This document shows, in pieces, positions 17,426 to 25,625 of a DNA stretch of 64,000 nucleotides (position 1 is its first letter; every line of letters begins with the position of its first letter). A program made the position numbers and the translations under genes. The stretch spans positions 979,106-1,043,105 of the forward strand of contig NZ_VUYQ01000001.1 of NCBI RefSeq assembly GCF_008711155.1. The letters run 5' to 3'. This DNA is from Dechloromonas sp. CZR5 (lineage in GTDB: Bacteria > Pseudomonadota > Gammaproteobacteria > Burkholderiales > Rhodocyclaceae). The notes beneath the pieces are model-generated. The model was not told the DNA's origin. It searched no databases and worked only from the letters and a program-made list of their open reading frames with translations.

Positions 17426-18676
17426 ATGATGAAGCGTGTGGATGATTTCCGCTTGCGGCTTGGCAAGCACGAGCTCGTGCCGATCATGATCGGCGGCATG
17501 GGGGTTGATATTTCGACGGCCGATCTGGCCCTGGAGGCAGCCCGGCTGGGTGGCGTCGGGCATATTTCGGATGCGATGATCAATACGGTTTCCGATCGTC
17601 GCTACGAAACCAAGCACGTCAAGGAAAAGCTCGCGCTCTACAAGTACAACGTCCAGAACGAGGACAAGTCGCCGGTCAAGTTCGATCTCGGCCGTCTCGA
17701 GGAAGCCACCCGGCTGCACGTCGAGGCGACCATGCGCCGCAAGCAGGGGAACGGCCTGGTCTTCATCAACTGCATGGAAAAGCTGACCATGAACGCGCCG
17801 AAGGAGACCCTTAAGGTCCGCATGACGGCCGCCATGGATTCCGGTATCGACGGCATCACGCTGGCGGCCGGCCTGCATCTGGGTTCCTTTGCCCTGATCG
17901 AGGATCATCCGCGCTTCCGCGATGTGCAACTGGGCATCATCGTCTCCTCGGTTCGCGCCCTGCAGCTTTTCCTGAAGAAGAGCGCCCGTACCAACCGCCT
18001 GCCGGATTACATCGTTGTCGAAGGTCCGCTGGCCGGAGGCCACCTTGGTTTCGGCATGGACTGGGCGCAGTACGACCTGGCTACCATCGTCGCCGAAGTG
18101 CTCCAGTACCTGCGGGACGAAAACCTGAATATCCCGGTTCTGCCCGCTGGCGGCATCTTCACCGGCTCCGATGCGGCCGGCTTCCTCGAAATGGGCGCCG
18201 CCGGCGTCCAGGTGGCCACGCGTTTCACGGTGACCAGCGAGTGCGGCTTGCCGGACGCGGCCAAGCAGGAATACTTCAAGGCCGACGAAGACGATATCGA
18301 AGTCAACCAGATTTCGCCGACCGGCTATCCGATGCGCATGATCAAGTCCAGCCCGGGCATCGGCGACGGTATCCGCCCGAACTGCGAAGCCTATGGCTAT
18401 CTGCTCGACGCCAACGGCAAATGCGCCTACATCACCTCCTACAACCGCGAAGTCGCCGCGCATCCCGAAGCGCGGAAGGTCAAGGTCTGGGACAAGACCT
18501 GTCTGTGCACCCACATGCGCAACTTCGAAATCTGGACCTGCGGCCACCTGACCTACCGCCTGAAGGATACGACCCTCAAGCTTGAGGACGGCCGTTACCA
18601 GGTGCTGTCGGCGGAGCATGTGTTCAAGGACTACCAGTTCAGCACGGACAACAAGATCGCGCTGCCGACACCCTAG
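17426..18676 (+). CDS. Nitronate monooxygenase family FMN protein
   Basis: 416 aa. A TIM-barrel of the 2-nitropropane dioxygenase/nitronate monooxygenase family: the start PIMIGGMGVDISTADLALEA, the phosphate-binding VVEGPLAGGHLGFG, PVLPAGGIFTG and GAAGVQVATRF. It oxidises nitronates with FMN and oxygen; some relatives are enoyl reductases. The C-terminal about 90 residues contain a Cys group (KTCLCTHMRNFEIWTCGH) beyond the usual barrel, which may bind metal. Divergent from nnrS, so a shared link to reactive nitrogen chemistry is possible but inferred. Confidence 0.85.
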   Translation: MMKRVDDFRLRLGKHELVPIMIGGMGVDISTADLALEAARLGGVGHISDAMINTVSDRRYETKHVKEKLALYKYNVQNEDKSPVKFDLGRLEEATRLHVEATMRRKQGNGLVFINCMEKLTMNAPKETLKVRMTAAMDSGIDGITLAAGLHLGSFALIEDHPRFRDVQLGIIVSSVRALQLFLKKSARTNRLPDYIVVEGPLAGGHLGFGMDWAQYDLATIVAEVLQYLRDENLNIPVLPAGGIFTGSDAAGFLEMGAAGVQVATRFTVTSECGLPDAAKQEYFKADEDDIEVNQISPTGYPMRMIKSSPGIGDGIRPNCEAYGYLLDANGKCAYITSYNREVAAHPEARKVKVWDKTCLCTHMRNFEIWTCGHLTYRLKDTTLKLEDGRYQVLSAEHVFKDYQFSTDNKIALPTP

Positions 18677-18741
18677 TCAGCTTGAGTGGTTGTCGCCTCA
18701 CGCTTCCGGTGAGGCAATAAGTTCAAGTATCTGAAGTCTGG

Positions 18742-19968
18742 ATGGACATGCAGTTTGCGCGAATGATGAAGGGGAGAAGACGGGGAGGTGCATTCAGGCG
18801 CTTGCTTGGCGCCTGCTGCCTTCTGGCGCTTTCTTCTCTCGTCGTCGCATCCGACGGTTCTTCGGCGTTCAGCCTGCAGGGTTTCGGAACATTCGGGATG
18901 GCCAGGACGACGAGCGATCAGCTTGAGTTTGTCCGTGACCTGTCGCAGCCGAGCGGTGTCAGGAAGCACTGGGATGGCCGCAACGACAGCGTGTTCGGCC
19001 TGCAGGGAAGCTGGCAGATCGATCCTCGCCTGTCGGCTGTGGTCCAGGCAACCACCAAGTACCGCTACGACCGCACGTACAACCCGGAGATCGCCTGGGC
19101 CTATCTCCGTTATGAACCGACGCCCAGTGCGACGCTACGCCTGGGGCGCCTGGGTACGGACTTCTTCATGATGGCCGACTCGCGCTGGGTGGGCTATTCC
19201 TACCTGACGGTACGTCCGCCTGGCGACTATTTCTGGTATTTGCCCTTCTACAGCATCAATGGTGGCGACGCCGCTTACGCCTTGTCCCTTGGTGAAAGTC
19301 TCGTTCGCTTCAAGGCCTTTTACGGTCTTTCCAATGGTCAGATTCCCTTGGCAGACCGCCAGTGGGATATCGACGGTTCGCCCATGACCGGCGCGTCGGT
19401 CGAGTATCAGTATGCGGCCTGGCAAATCCGGGCGAGCTACGCCAACATCACGTTCAAGAACGATCTGCCCATCAGCGATATCCTGCAGGCCTATTCGCCC
19501 GACCCGGCGGCTTCTTCGCGCTACCTCGCTTCCCGTGACCGGCGTTCGGACTACTATTCACTGGGCGTGGTTTACGATCAGGGGCCGTTGCAGGTGCAGT
19601 TGATGCTCAATCGCATCGAGCAGGGGAGCAACTCATTCGAAAGCTCGGAGGGGGGCTACCTGCTGGCTGGGTATCGGGTCGGCGAGGTCAAGCCCTATCT
19701 CGGCTATTCCTGGATTCGTTCGGTGCAGCGCAATACTGCCGGGCGCCAGGTCATCGAGGCGAAGATCATGGCGGATGCCCATGCGGATCAGGCTACCCGT
19801 ATCGTCGGATTGCGCTGGGATCTGGCACGCAACATGGCGCTCAAGGCGCAATGGGATAGCATTCGTGGTGAGTCCACGTCGATCTTCCCCTATCGCAGCG
19901 ATCCGGCCAGTGGCCAGTGGTCCGGACGCATGGACGTCTATACCGTGACCTTCGATTTTATTTTCTGA
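18742..19968 (+). CDS. Outer-membrane beta-barrel (porin-like) protein
   Basis: 408 aa. A long N-terminal signal sequence (basic KGRRRGGAFRRLLG then hydrophobic, ending near VVASDG) precedes alternating amphipathic strands such as FSLQGFGTFGMARTT, SAVVQATTKYRY, ATLRLGRLGTDFF and YLGYSWIRSVQR. The chain ends with Phe (VTFDFIF), the typical outer-membrane insertion signal. Probably a 16-stranded porin-like channel. It is 4 bp from the PstS-like gene, so the two are one transcription unit. Confidence 0.8.
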   Translation: MDMQFARMMKGRRRGGAFRRLLGACCLLALSSLVVASDGSSAFSLQGFGTFGMARTTSDQLEFVRDLSQPSGVRKHWDGRNDSVFGLQGSWQIDPRLSAVVQATTKYRYDRTYNPEIAWAYLRYEPTPSATLRLGRLGTDFFMMADSRWVGYSYLTVRPPGDYFWYLPFYSINGGDAAYALSLGESLVRFKAFYGLSNGQIPLADRQWDIDGSPMTGASVEYQYAAWQIRASYANITFKNDLPISDILQAYSPDPAASSRYLASRDRRSDYYSLGVVYDQGPLQVQLMLNRIEQGSNSFESSEGGYLLAGYRVGEVKPYLGYSWIRSVQRNTAGRQVIEAKIMADAHADQATRIVGLRWDLARNMALKAQWDSIRGESTSIFPYRSDPASGQWSGRMDVYTVTFDFIF

Positions 19969-19972
19969 GGCC

Positions 19973-20395
19973 ATGCCGATACGTCGCCTGATCCTTCTCT
20001 GCTTGACGACCTGGCTGCTGATGCTGGCAGGGGCGGCGCATGCTCAGCTGGTCGTGGTCGTCAATGCGCGCAGTGGCGTCGCCGCGATGTCGCGGAACGA
20101 GGTCATCAACGTTTTCTTCGGGCGTACCCGGCAATTCTTCAACGGGGTCGAGACGCAACCGGTCGATATGGCTGACAGCCACCCGGATCGGGCGCGTTTT
20201 TACAGCGCCCTGGTTGGCAAGGAGCTGTCCGAGGTCAATGCCTACTGGTCGAGGCAGCTCTTTTCCGGGCGCCAGCAGCCGCCAGTCAAGGCGGCAAGCC
20301 CCGAGGACGTGATGAAGCTTGTGCTTTCGCAGCCCGGCGGTATCGGCTTCATCGAACTGACCAAGGCGGATGCCCGGGTTCGTGTCGTGTACTAA
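19973..20395 (+). CDS. Small PstS-like periplasmic protein
   Basis: 140 aa with signal peptide (MPIRRLILLCLTTWLLMLAGAAHAQ). The mature part, SGVAAMSRNEVINVFFGRT, a conserved ARFYSALVG and PGGIGFIE near the end, resembles the N-terminal domain of phosphate-binding proteins. It is about half the length of a true PstS, so it is likely an accessory protein rather than a full ABC receptor. Cotranscribed with the barrel protein; the pair recurs in betaproteobacteria but its role is unknown to me. Confidence 0.75.
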   Translation: MPIRRLILLCLTTWLLMLAGAAHAQLVVVVNARSGVAAMSRNEVINVFFGRTRQFFNGVETQPVDMADSHPDRARFYSALVGKELSEVNAYWSRQLFSGRQQPPVKAASPEDVMKLVLSQPGGIGFIELTKADARVRVVY

Positions 20396-20561
20396 CTGCC
20401 GAAATAGGATCGATATTCATTGAACGTCGAGCTGATCGGCATGGTCATTATCTTTGTGATCATTGCAATAACTGTCATAAAGTCGATGTAGCCTTTGCAA
20501 GCGCCGCGGCATCCTGCATGATAGGAGCGCGGAACCAGCCCCGACAACAAAGGAGACAATC

Positions 20562-21002
20562 ATGCAAAGAAGGATGATCAGCGAAATACTCACTGGCCGT
20601 ACCCTGGTAACGGCCAGCAAGGATATGACCGTGCGCGCCGCCTGCCGCCAGATGACCGAAAGTAAGATCGGCGCCCTGTTGGTGGTGGACAACAACCGCA
20701 TTGCGGGAATCTTTACCGAGCGCGACGTGTTGAACAAGATTCTGTCAGCCGGCGCCGACCCGGATGCTACCCGCGTCGATCAGGTCATGGTGCGCGATCC
20801 GCAGACCATTGGCGCCGACAAGCCGCTGGCCTACGCTCTCTACATGATGGCCGAAGGCGGATTCCGGCATGTGCCGGTGGTTGACCGGGATGGCGCGCCC
20901 GTCGGCATGGTATCGGCACGCGATGCGCTGGGCCAGGATATGGTCGATCTGGAGCGCGAGATGAAACATCTCAACGAGCTAGAGGGTTCTATCGGCTATT
21001 GA
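20562..21002 (+). CDS. Tandem CBS-domain protein
   Basis: 146 aa made almost wholly of two CBS motifs: residues about 8-60 (TVRAACRQMTESKIGALLVV, GIFTERDVLNKI) and about 75-130 (PLAYALYMMAEGGFRHVPVV, GMVSARDALGQ). CBS pairs bind adenine nucleotides and regulate partners; no partner domain is fused. AAAGGAGACAATC precedes the ATG. Its 3' end overlaps the convergent truC gene by 7 bp. Confidence 0.9.
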   Translation: MQRRMISEILTGRTLVTASKDMTVRAACRQMTESKIGALLVVDNNRIAGIFTERDVLNKILSAGADPDATRVDQVMVRDPQTIGADKPLAYALYMMAEGGFRHVPVVDRDGAPVGMVSARDALGQDMVDLEREMKHLNELEGSIGY

Positions 21003-21727
21003 TTGCCGGGCCAGCCAAAGCGCGCCAGTGTCGCGGCAAATTCGCCGGATACTGGCGCTTCGATTTTGAGCCGTTCGCCGCTGACCGGATGGTTGAAGCC
21101 AAGTCCGACGCAGGCCAGCAGCAGTCGCCGACAGTCCAGCGATTCGGCAAAAAACCGGTTGTGGCGGCCTTTGCCGTACGTGGTGTCGCCGATGATCGGG
21201 TGGGCAATATGTTTGAGATGGCGGCGAATCTGGTGGCGGCGTCCGGTGACCGGTTCGAGTTCAAGCAGCGCATAGCGGCTGGTCGGGTAGCGGTCGACAG
21301 CCACCGGAAGTTCGATTTCCGCCAGTTTCCGATAGTGAGTCAGGGCGTCCTGCGCTTCGATGCTGCACTGGTCGCCCTGGAATTCATAGGCATCGCGTTG
21401 CCTGCTCAAGGCATGGTCGATACTGCCGGCCGGTGGCGGATGGCCGCGTACGACAGCCCAATAGCGTTTATCGACCAGGCCTTGCTCGAATTGCCGGCCC
21501 AGCAGGCTGGCCATCCCGACATTCAGGCCGAAGAGCAGAATGCCTGAGGTTCCACGGTCCAGCCGGTGCGCAGGCCAGACGCGCTGGCCAATCTGGTCGC
21601 GCAGGATCTGGATTGCAAAGCGCGTTTCGTGGCGGTCGATTTCGGAACGATGGACAAGCAGGTTGGGCGGTTTGTCGATGACGACGAGGTGCTCGTCACG
21701 AAAAAGAATGGGCAGCGTTTCAGGCAA
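20996..21727 (-). CDS. truC: tRNA pseudouridine(65) synthase
   Basis: 243 aa RluA-family pseudouridine synthase. The catalytic Asp is in AHRLDRGTSG; other conserved parts are ILFRDEHLVVIDKPPNLLVH, WAVVRGHPP and LEPVTGRRHQIRRHLKHIAHP with IGDTTYGKGRHNR, typical of TruC rather than RluA/RluC because there is no S4 domain and the length fits. It modifies U65 of tRNA-Ile and tRNA-Asp in E. coli. Its start overlaps the end of the upstream lyase-like gene by 8 bp, so it is translated from the same message. Confidence 0.88.
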   Translation of the reverse strand: MPETLPILFRDEHLVVIDKPPNLLVHRSEIDRHETRFAIQILRDQIGQRVWPAHRLDRGTSGILLFGLNVGMASLLGRQFEQGLVDKRYWAVVRGHPPPAGSIDHALSRQRDAYEFQGDQCSIEAQDALTHYRKLAEIELPVAVDRYPTSRYALLELEPVTGRRHQIRRHLKHIAHPIIGDTTYGKGRHNRFFAESLDCRRLLLACVGLGFNHPVSGERLKIEAPVSGEFAATLARFGWPGNQ

Positions 21728-22703
21728 AGAAGCGATTCTTCGCGTCGTCGGGAATGAGCATGCCCGTCACGTGGGCGCGATCGAGCAATTCCCAGTAATA
21801 GCGGTAGGAGGCGCGATCATGAAGCCGCCCTTCGTGCTGGATCGGTCCCCAATCCTTGTCTTGCGCGGCAATCAGAATCTCGGCGGCGGTCTGGACCTCG
21901 GAGAAGTCGGGGCGCATGGCTTCGATGATCGGCACGATCTGGTTGGGGTGAATGCTCCACATGCGCAGATAGCCGAACTCGCGTCGGGCGCGCAACGCAT
22001 CGTTACGGATGATTTCAATATCCTTCAGTTCGGTCGTGACGTTGTGCGACGGCACGATGCCATTGGCCAGTGCTGCCGCCGTGATTTCGCATTTGGCTCG
22101 CGCGATCAGCGGGTGGTCAAACTGACCCGGACTCTTCATGGCCGTACCGGGAATCGCACCATGGTGGCCGGATACGAAGTCCATCAGACCGAAATCGAGG
22201 CTCTCGACACCGGGCAGGGCGGCGATTTCCCAGACGTCGCGCAGGGCACCGTGCGTCTCGATCAGGACATGGACCGGGATCTGCCGCTCGATGCCGAAGC
22301 GGCGTTCGATATCACGCAGCGCTTCGATCTGTACCTGGACATCGCCCGAACTGCACGGCTTGGGCAGGGTGAGGAAAGGGAGTCGGTTGCCGGCGGTGCC
22401 AACCAGGATCTCCATGTCCTGCTGCCAATGAGGATGCGTGACGTCGTGCACACGGACGCCGACCCGGTTGAAGCGATTGTCGTCGCTGACGATCATGGCG
22501 GCGGCCATCTCGGCATGTTCGCGCTCGGCTCCGGCGTGGGCGCCATCTTCGCAATCGCAGGTGATGTCGAAAATGGGACCGAGTTCGTTTTGCAGCTGCA
22601 GCGCCTTCTTCATCAGTTTTTCCGAGCCGGCGTAATGATCGACGGCGGGCAGGATGGGGAAGGGCTTTTCGCCGGCGAAGAGAACGGCTTTCGGATGGCG
22701 CAT
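21720..22703 (-). CDS. HpcH/HpaI aldolase / citrate-lyase beta-like protein
   Basis: 327 aa from MRHPKAVLFAG; a TTG start at 22745 would sit in the mdh terminator, so I rejected it. A TIM-barrel CoA-lyase fold is shown by FDITCDCEDGAHAG, LTLPKPCSSGDVQ, HVLIETHGALRDVWEIAALP, ESLDFGLMDFVSGHHG and MWSIHPNQI. Relatives cleave malyl-CoA or citramalyl-CoA, or act with the citrate lyase alpha chain. Here it lies between mdh and truC, a position it keeps in several betaproteobacteria, so a role in four-carbon acid metabolism is inferred. Confidence 0.85.
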   Translation of the reverse strand: MRHPKAVLFAGEKPFPILPAVDHYAGSEKLMKKALQLQNELGPIFDITCDCEDGAHAGAEREHAEMAAAMIVSDDNRFNRVGVRVHDVTHPHWQQDMEILVGTAGNRLPFLTLPKPCSSGDVQVQIEALRDIERRFGIERQIPVHVLIETHGALRDVWEIAALPGVESLDFGLMDFVSGHHGAIPGTAMKSPGQFDHPLIARAKCEITAAALANGIVPSHNVTTELKDIEIIRNDALRARREFGYLRMWSIHPNQIVPIIEAMRPDFSEVQTAAEILIAAQDKDWGPIQHEGRLHDRASYRYYWELLDRAHVTGMLIPDDAKNRFFA

Positions 22704-22738
22704 GGCGGTCGTCAGAATCGAGCTATTGGTGGTTGGTA

Positions 22739-22773
22739 AAAACAAAAAGGCCGCAGTATTTTACCGCGGCCTT
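22739..22773 (-). terminator. Rho-independent terminator of mdh
   Basis: Arms AAGGCCGC (22747-22754) and GCGGCCTT (22766-22773) pair around an 11-nt loop. On the minus strand the stem is followed by a T-rich tail (22739-22748). It lies 40 bp after the mdh stop and before the lyase-like gene. Confidence 0.85.
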
Positions 22774-22812
22774 GCTTTGGCTAACTGCTAAAAAAGCAGT
22801 TGTCAGCTTGTC

Positions 22813-23799
22813 TTACAGCATGTCCTTGACTGCTTCGGCTTCGTCGGTCAGTTCCTTGAGCGTGATGTTCATCTTCTCGCGGCTGTACTCGTCGATTTCC
22901 AGGCCCTGGATGATCTTGAACGAACCACCCTTGCACTCGCACGGGAAGCCGTAGACGATGCCGGCCGGGATGCCGTAGGAGCCATCGGACGGAACGCCCA
23001 TGGTGACCCAGTCGCCGGAACCGAGGACCCAGTCACGGACGTGGTCGATGGCGGCGTTGGCGGCGGAGGCAGCGGAAGACAGGCCGCGGGCTTCGATGAT
23101 GGCGGCGCCGCGCTTGCCGACGGTCGGCAGGAAGACGTCGTTGTTCCAGGCGTGATCGTTGATCAGGGCCTTGACGTTGTCGCCATTGGACTCGCAGTTG
23201 CGGTAGTCGGCGTACATCGTGGGAGAGTGATTGCCCCAAACGACCAGCTTCTTGAAGGAAGAAACGGCGCGGCCGGTCTTCTCGGCCAGTTGCGACAGGG
23301 CGCGGTTGTGGTCCAGACGCAGCATGCCGTGGTAGTTGTTCGGGTTGGTGCGGCCAACCTTCTTGGCGGCGGCTGCAGCGATGTAGGCGTTGGTGTTGCA
23401 CGGGTTGCCGACGACCAGAACCTTGACGTCTTCCTTGGCGTTCTCGGCAATGGCCTTGCCCTGAACGGTGAAGATAGCGCCGTTGGCGGTCAGCAGGTCT
23501 GCACGCTCCATGCCCTTGGTACGCGGACGGGCACCGACCAGCAAGCAGACGTCGGCATCCTTGAAGGCGACGTTCGGGTCATCGGTGGCAACCATGCCGG
23601 CCAGCAGCGGGAAGGCGCAGTCGTCCAGTTCCATCATGACGCCCTTGACGGCTTGCTGGGCCTGCGGCAGGTCGAGCAACTGAAGGATGACCGGCTGGTC
23701 TTTGCCGAGCATTTCGCCGGAGGCGATGCGGAACAGCAGGCTATAACCGATCTGGCCGGCGGCGCCGGTAACAGCAACGCGCATGGGGGCTTTGGACAT
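22813..23799 (-). CDS. mdh: Malate dehydrogenase (NAD)
   Basis: 328 aa, the size of the long bacterial MDH type. The Rossmann motif is [21 protein letters not shown], the substrate-binding Arg is in [17 protein letters not shown], and the catalytic His is in [19 protein letters not shown] lies 9 bp before the ATG. It interconverts malate and oxaloacetate in the TCA cycle. Divergent from the gntR gene; the palindrome at 23941 lies between them. Confidence 0.96.
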   Translation of the reverse strand: MSKAPMRVAVTGAAGQIGYSLLFRIASGEMLGKDQPVILQLLDLPQAQQAVKGVMMELDDCAFPLLAGMVATDDPNVAFKDADVCLLVGARPRTKGMERADLLTANGAIFTVQGKAIAENAKEDVKVLVVGNPCNTNAYIAAAAAKKVGRTNPNNYHGMLRLDHNRALSQLAEKTGRAVSSFKKLVVWGNHSPTMYADYRNCESNGDNVKALINDHAWNNDVFLPTVGKRGAAIIEARGLSSAASAANAAIDHVRDWVLGSGDWVTMGVPSDGSYGIPAGIVYGFPCECKGGSFKIIQGLEIDEYSREKMNITLKELTDEAEAVKDML

Positions 23800-23940
23800 A
23801 AATCGCTCCTGTATTGAAACAGCGTGGTTGAAATTGTGCGGGTTCTTTGTACGCCCAGCTTTGTTTTGACCTTGCGTGGCGAGCTGGAACAACAGACTGT
23901 TGATGTTAGAAGTTCGTTGTTTCCCTGTCAATTCATCATC

Positions 23941-23956
23941 TGTCTTATATAAGACA
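23941..23956. promoter_or_regulatory. Perfect 16-bp palindrome, probable GntR operator
   Basis: TGTCTTATATAAGACA is perfectly self-complementary and sits in the 201-bp mdh/gntR intergenic region. It contains the GT...AC ends typical of GntR-family sites. It overlaps a possible gntR -10 (TATAAG at 23948-23953) with a -35-like CTGTCA at 23925-23930, 17 bp upstream. Autoregulation, perhaps with control of mdh, is the simple reading. Confidence 0.6.
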
Positions 23957-24000
23957 ACTTTTCGTGGACGCTGCTTCCGAAATGTGCTGAAATTTCGCCC

Positions 24001-24756
24001 ATGACTCGCGATGTTTCCCGTCCCGCTACTCGTTTGGCTTCCCCGACATTCAGTCCGCTCTATCGCCAGATCAAGGATTTCCTGATCCGCAGCCTGGAGC
24101 ATGGCGAGTGGGGGCCCGGGGATGCCATTCCCAGTGAGGGGGAGTTGGCCGTGCGCTTCAATGTGAGCCAGGGAACGGTACGCAAGGCCATTGACGAAAT
24201 GGCCGCGGAAAACCTGCTGGTTCGTCGCCAGGGTAAGGGGACGTTCGTTGCCACCCACAGCGATCCTCGCTCTTTCTATCGTTTTCTGCGTTTGGTGCCT
24301 GATGGCGGCAAGGCCATGCCGACCGTCAGCGATCCCTTCTATTGCGAAACGGTATCAGCGACCTCCGAGGTTGCCGGAGCGCTCGGTCTGAAGGCCGGCG
24401 ATCGGGTCGTGCACGTCAAGCGGCTGCTTCGTTTTGGCGGCGACTCCGTTGTTTTTGATGAGATATTTCTGGTGGCCGAGTTGTTTAACGGCTTGACGCT
24501 CGAAGGCCTGCGCGCAGGCGAACGTTCCCTGTACAGCCTTTTCGAGAGTGAATTTGGCGTTCGCATGATCAACGCCGAAGAGCGTCTGCGGGCGGTGCCG
24601 GCCGACGGGCAGAGTGCGGAATTGCTGGGGGTGCAAGTGGGTGAGCCGTTGCTTCTGGTGGAGCGGACGGCCTATACCTATGGCAATAAACCGGTGGAGT
24701 GGCGTCGCGGCTTGTATTGCACACGACATCACTACTATCGGAACGAGTTGGGGTGA
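24001..24756 (+). CDS. GntR/HutC-type transcriptional regulator
   Basis: 251 aa. The N-terminal winged helix of the GntR family (about 18-88: [51 protein letters not shown]) is followed by a UTRA ligand-binding domain (about 105-245). It is placed between mdh and sdhC, so it probably tunes TCA genes to an organic-acid signal; the ligand is unknown. The palindrome 45 bp upstream is a good candidate binding site. Confidence 0.9.
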   Translation: MTRDVSRPATRLASPTFSPLYRQIKDFLIRSLEHGEWGPGDAIPSEGELAVRFNVSQGTVRKAIDEMAAENLLVRRQGKGTFVATHSDPRSFYRFLRLVPDGGKAMPTVSDPFYCETVSATSEVAGALGLKAGDRVVHVKRLLRFGGDSVVFDEIFLVAELFNGLTLEGLRAGERSLYSLFESEFGVRMINAEERLRAVPADGQSAELLGVQVGEPLLLVERTAYTYGNKPVEWRRGLYCTRHHYYRNELG

Positions 24757-24824
24757 GAAGGGGGCATGCTTTCGAACTAGGTCGTAAAGCGCCCGGAGTG
24801 GCGTGTTTGGCCTGTTTTTGAATG

Positions 24825-24830
24825 TATAAT
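24825..24830 (+). promoter_or_regulatory. -10 element of the sdh operon
   Basis: Consensus TATAAT 62 bp upstream of the sdhC start. The -35 region is weak (GTGTTT/TTGGCC nearby), which would suit an activated promoter. Confidence 0.45.
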
Positions 24831-24892
24831 TACCGCTCTTTTCGAACCACGTACAAGCGGATAACCGCATCTTTACGCGAGGGATGACGTTC

Positions 24893-25279
24893 ATGGCAGA
24901 AATGACCATCAAGAAACGTCCAAAAAACTTGGACTTGACTACAATCAGGCTGCCGTTGCCTGGCAAGGTTTCCATTCTTCATCGCATCAGCGGTGTCGGA
25001 TTGTTCCTGTGCTTCCCGGTAATGCTCTGGCTCTTCGGTGCCAGCCTGGGATCTCCTGAAAGCTTTGCCTCCTTCAAGGCAGTTGCCGGCATGCTGCCGG
25101 TAAAGGTCATTCTGGCCGGCTTGCTCTGGGCGTTTGTCCACCACTTCTGCGCCGGCATCCGTTTCCTGCTGCTCGATCTGCATGTCGGTATCGAGAAGGA
25201 GGCTGCCCGTCAGTCCGCTGCTGTCGTCTTTGCCGTCAGCATCCCGCTGACCCTGGTCCTGTGGGGGGTGCTGCTGTGA
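24893..25279 (+). CDS. sdhC: Succinate dehydrogenase cytochrome b556 subunit
   Basis: 128 aa from MAEMTIKKRPK, chosen because GAGGG lies at the right distance; an ATG at 24884 would be too close to it. The SdhC signature is NLDLTTIRLPLPGKVSILHRISGVGL with the heme-region His in FVHHFCAGIRFLLLDLHVG. Three membrane helices. It anchors complex II and carries one axial heme ligand and part of the quinone site. First gene of sdhCDABE. Confidence 0.93.
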   Translation: MAEMTIKKRPKNLDLTTIRLPLPGKVSILHRISGVGLFLCFPVMLWLFGASLGSPESFASFKAVAGMLPVKVILAGLLWAFVHHFCAGIRFLLLDLHVGIEKEAARQSAAVVFAVSIPLTLVLWGVLL

Positions 25280-25623
25280 TCAATCGTATCGTTGTCGGCG
25301 CTCATTACGGCCTGAAGGACTGGATTGCCCAGCGCGCCACCGCCGTCATCATGGCGGTCTATTCCGTGCTGATCGCTGCCGTGCTGCTGGTTGTTCGTCC
25401 GGGCACCTTCGAGGCTTGGCAGGGTATTTTCGCCAATGGCGTCATCAAGTTCCTGACTTTCCTCTTCTTCGTCAGCCTGTTCTACCACGCCTGGATCGGC
25501 GTGCGTGACATCTGGATGGATTACGTGAAGCCGACCGGCCTGCGCCTGTCCCTGCACGTTCTGACCATTGCCGCGCTGGTGGGCTACACCGCGTGGGCTG
25601 CTGCGATTCTCTGGAGGCTGTAA
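25276..25623 (+). CDS. sdhD: Succinate dehydrogenase membrane anchor subunit
   Basis: 115 aa starting with GTG at 25276, which overlaps the sdhC stop (GTGA). INRIVVGAHYGLKDWIAQRAT is the family's start; the second helix region FYHAWIGVRDIWMDYVKP holds the heme-ligand His and Asp/Tyr of the quinone site. Three membrane helices. Works with SdhC as the complex II anchor. Confidence 0.92.
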   Translation: MINRIVVGAHYGLKDWIAQRATAVIMAVYSVLIAAVLLVVRPGTFEAWQGIFANGVIKFLTFLFFVSLFYHAWIGVRDIWMDYVKPTGLRLSLHVLTIAALVGYTAWAAAILWRL

Positions 25624-25625
25624 GC

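Noticed and set aside
22704..22745. TTG start extending the lyase-like gene by 14 codons
   Set aside because: It begins beside the mdh terminator, has no ribosome site and adds no conserved residues.
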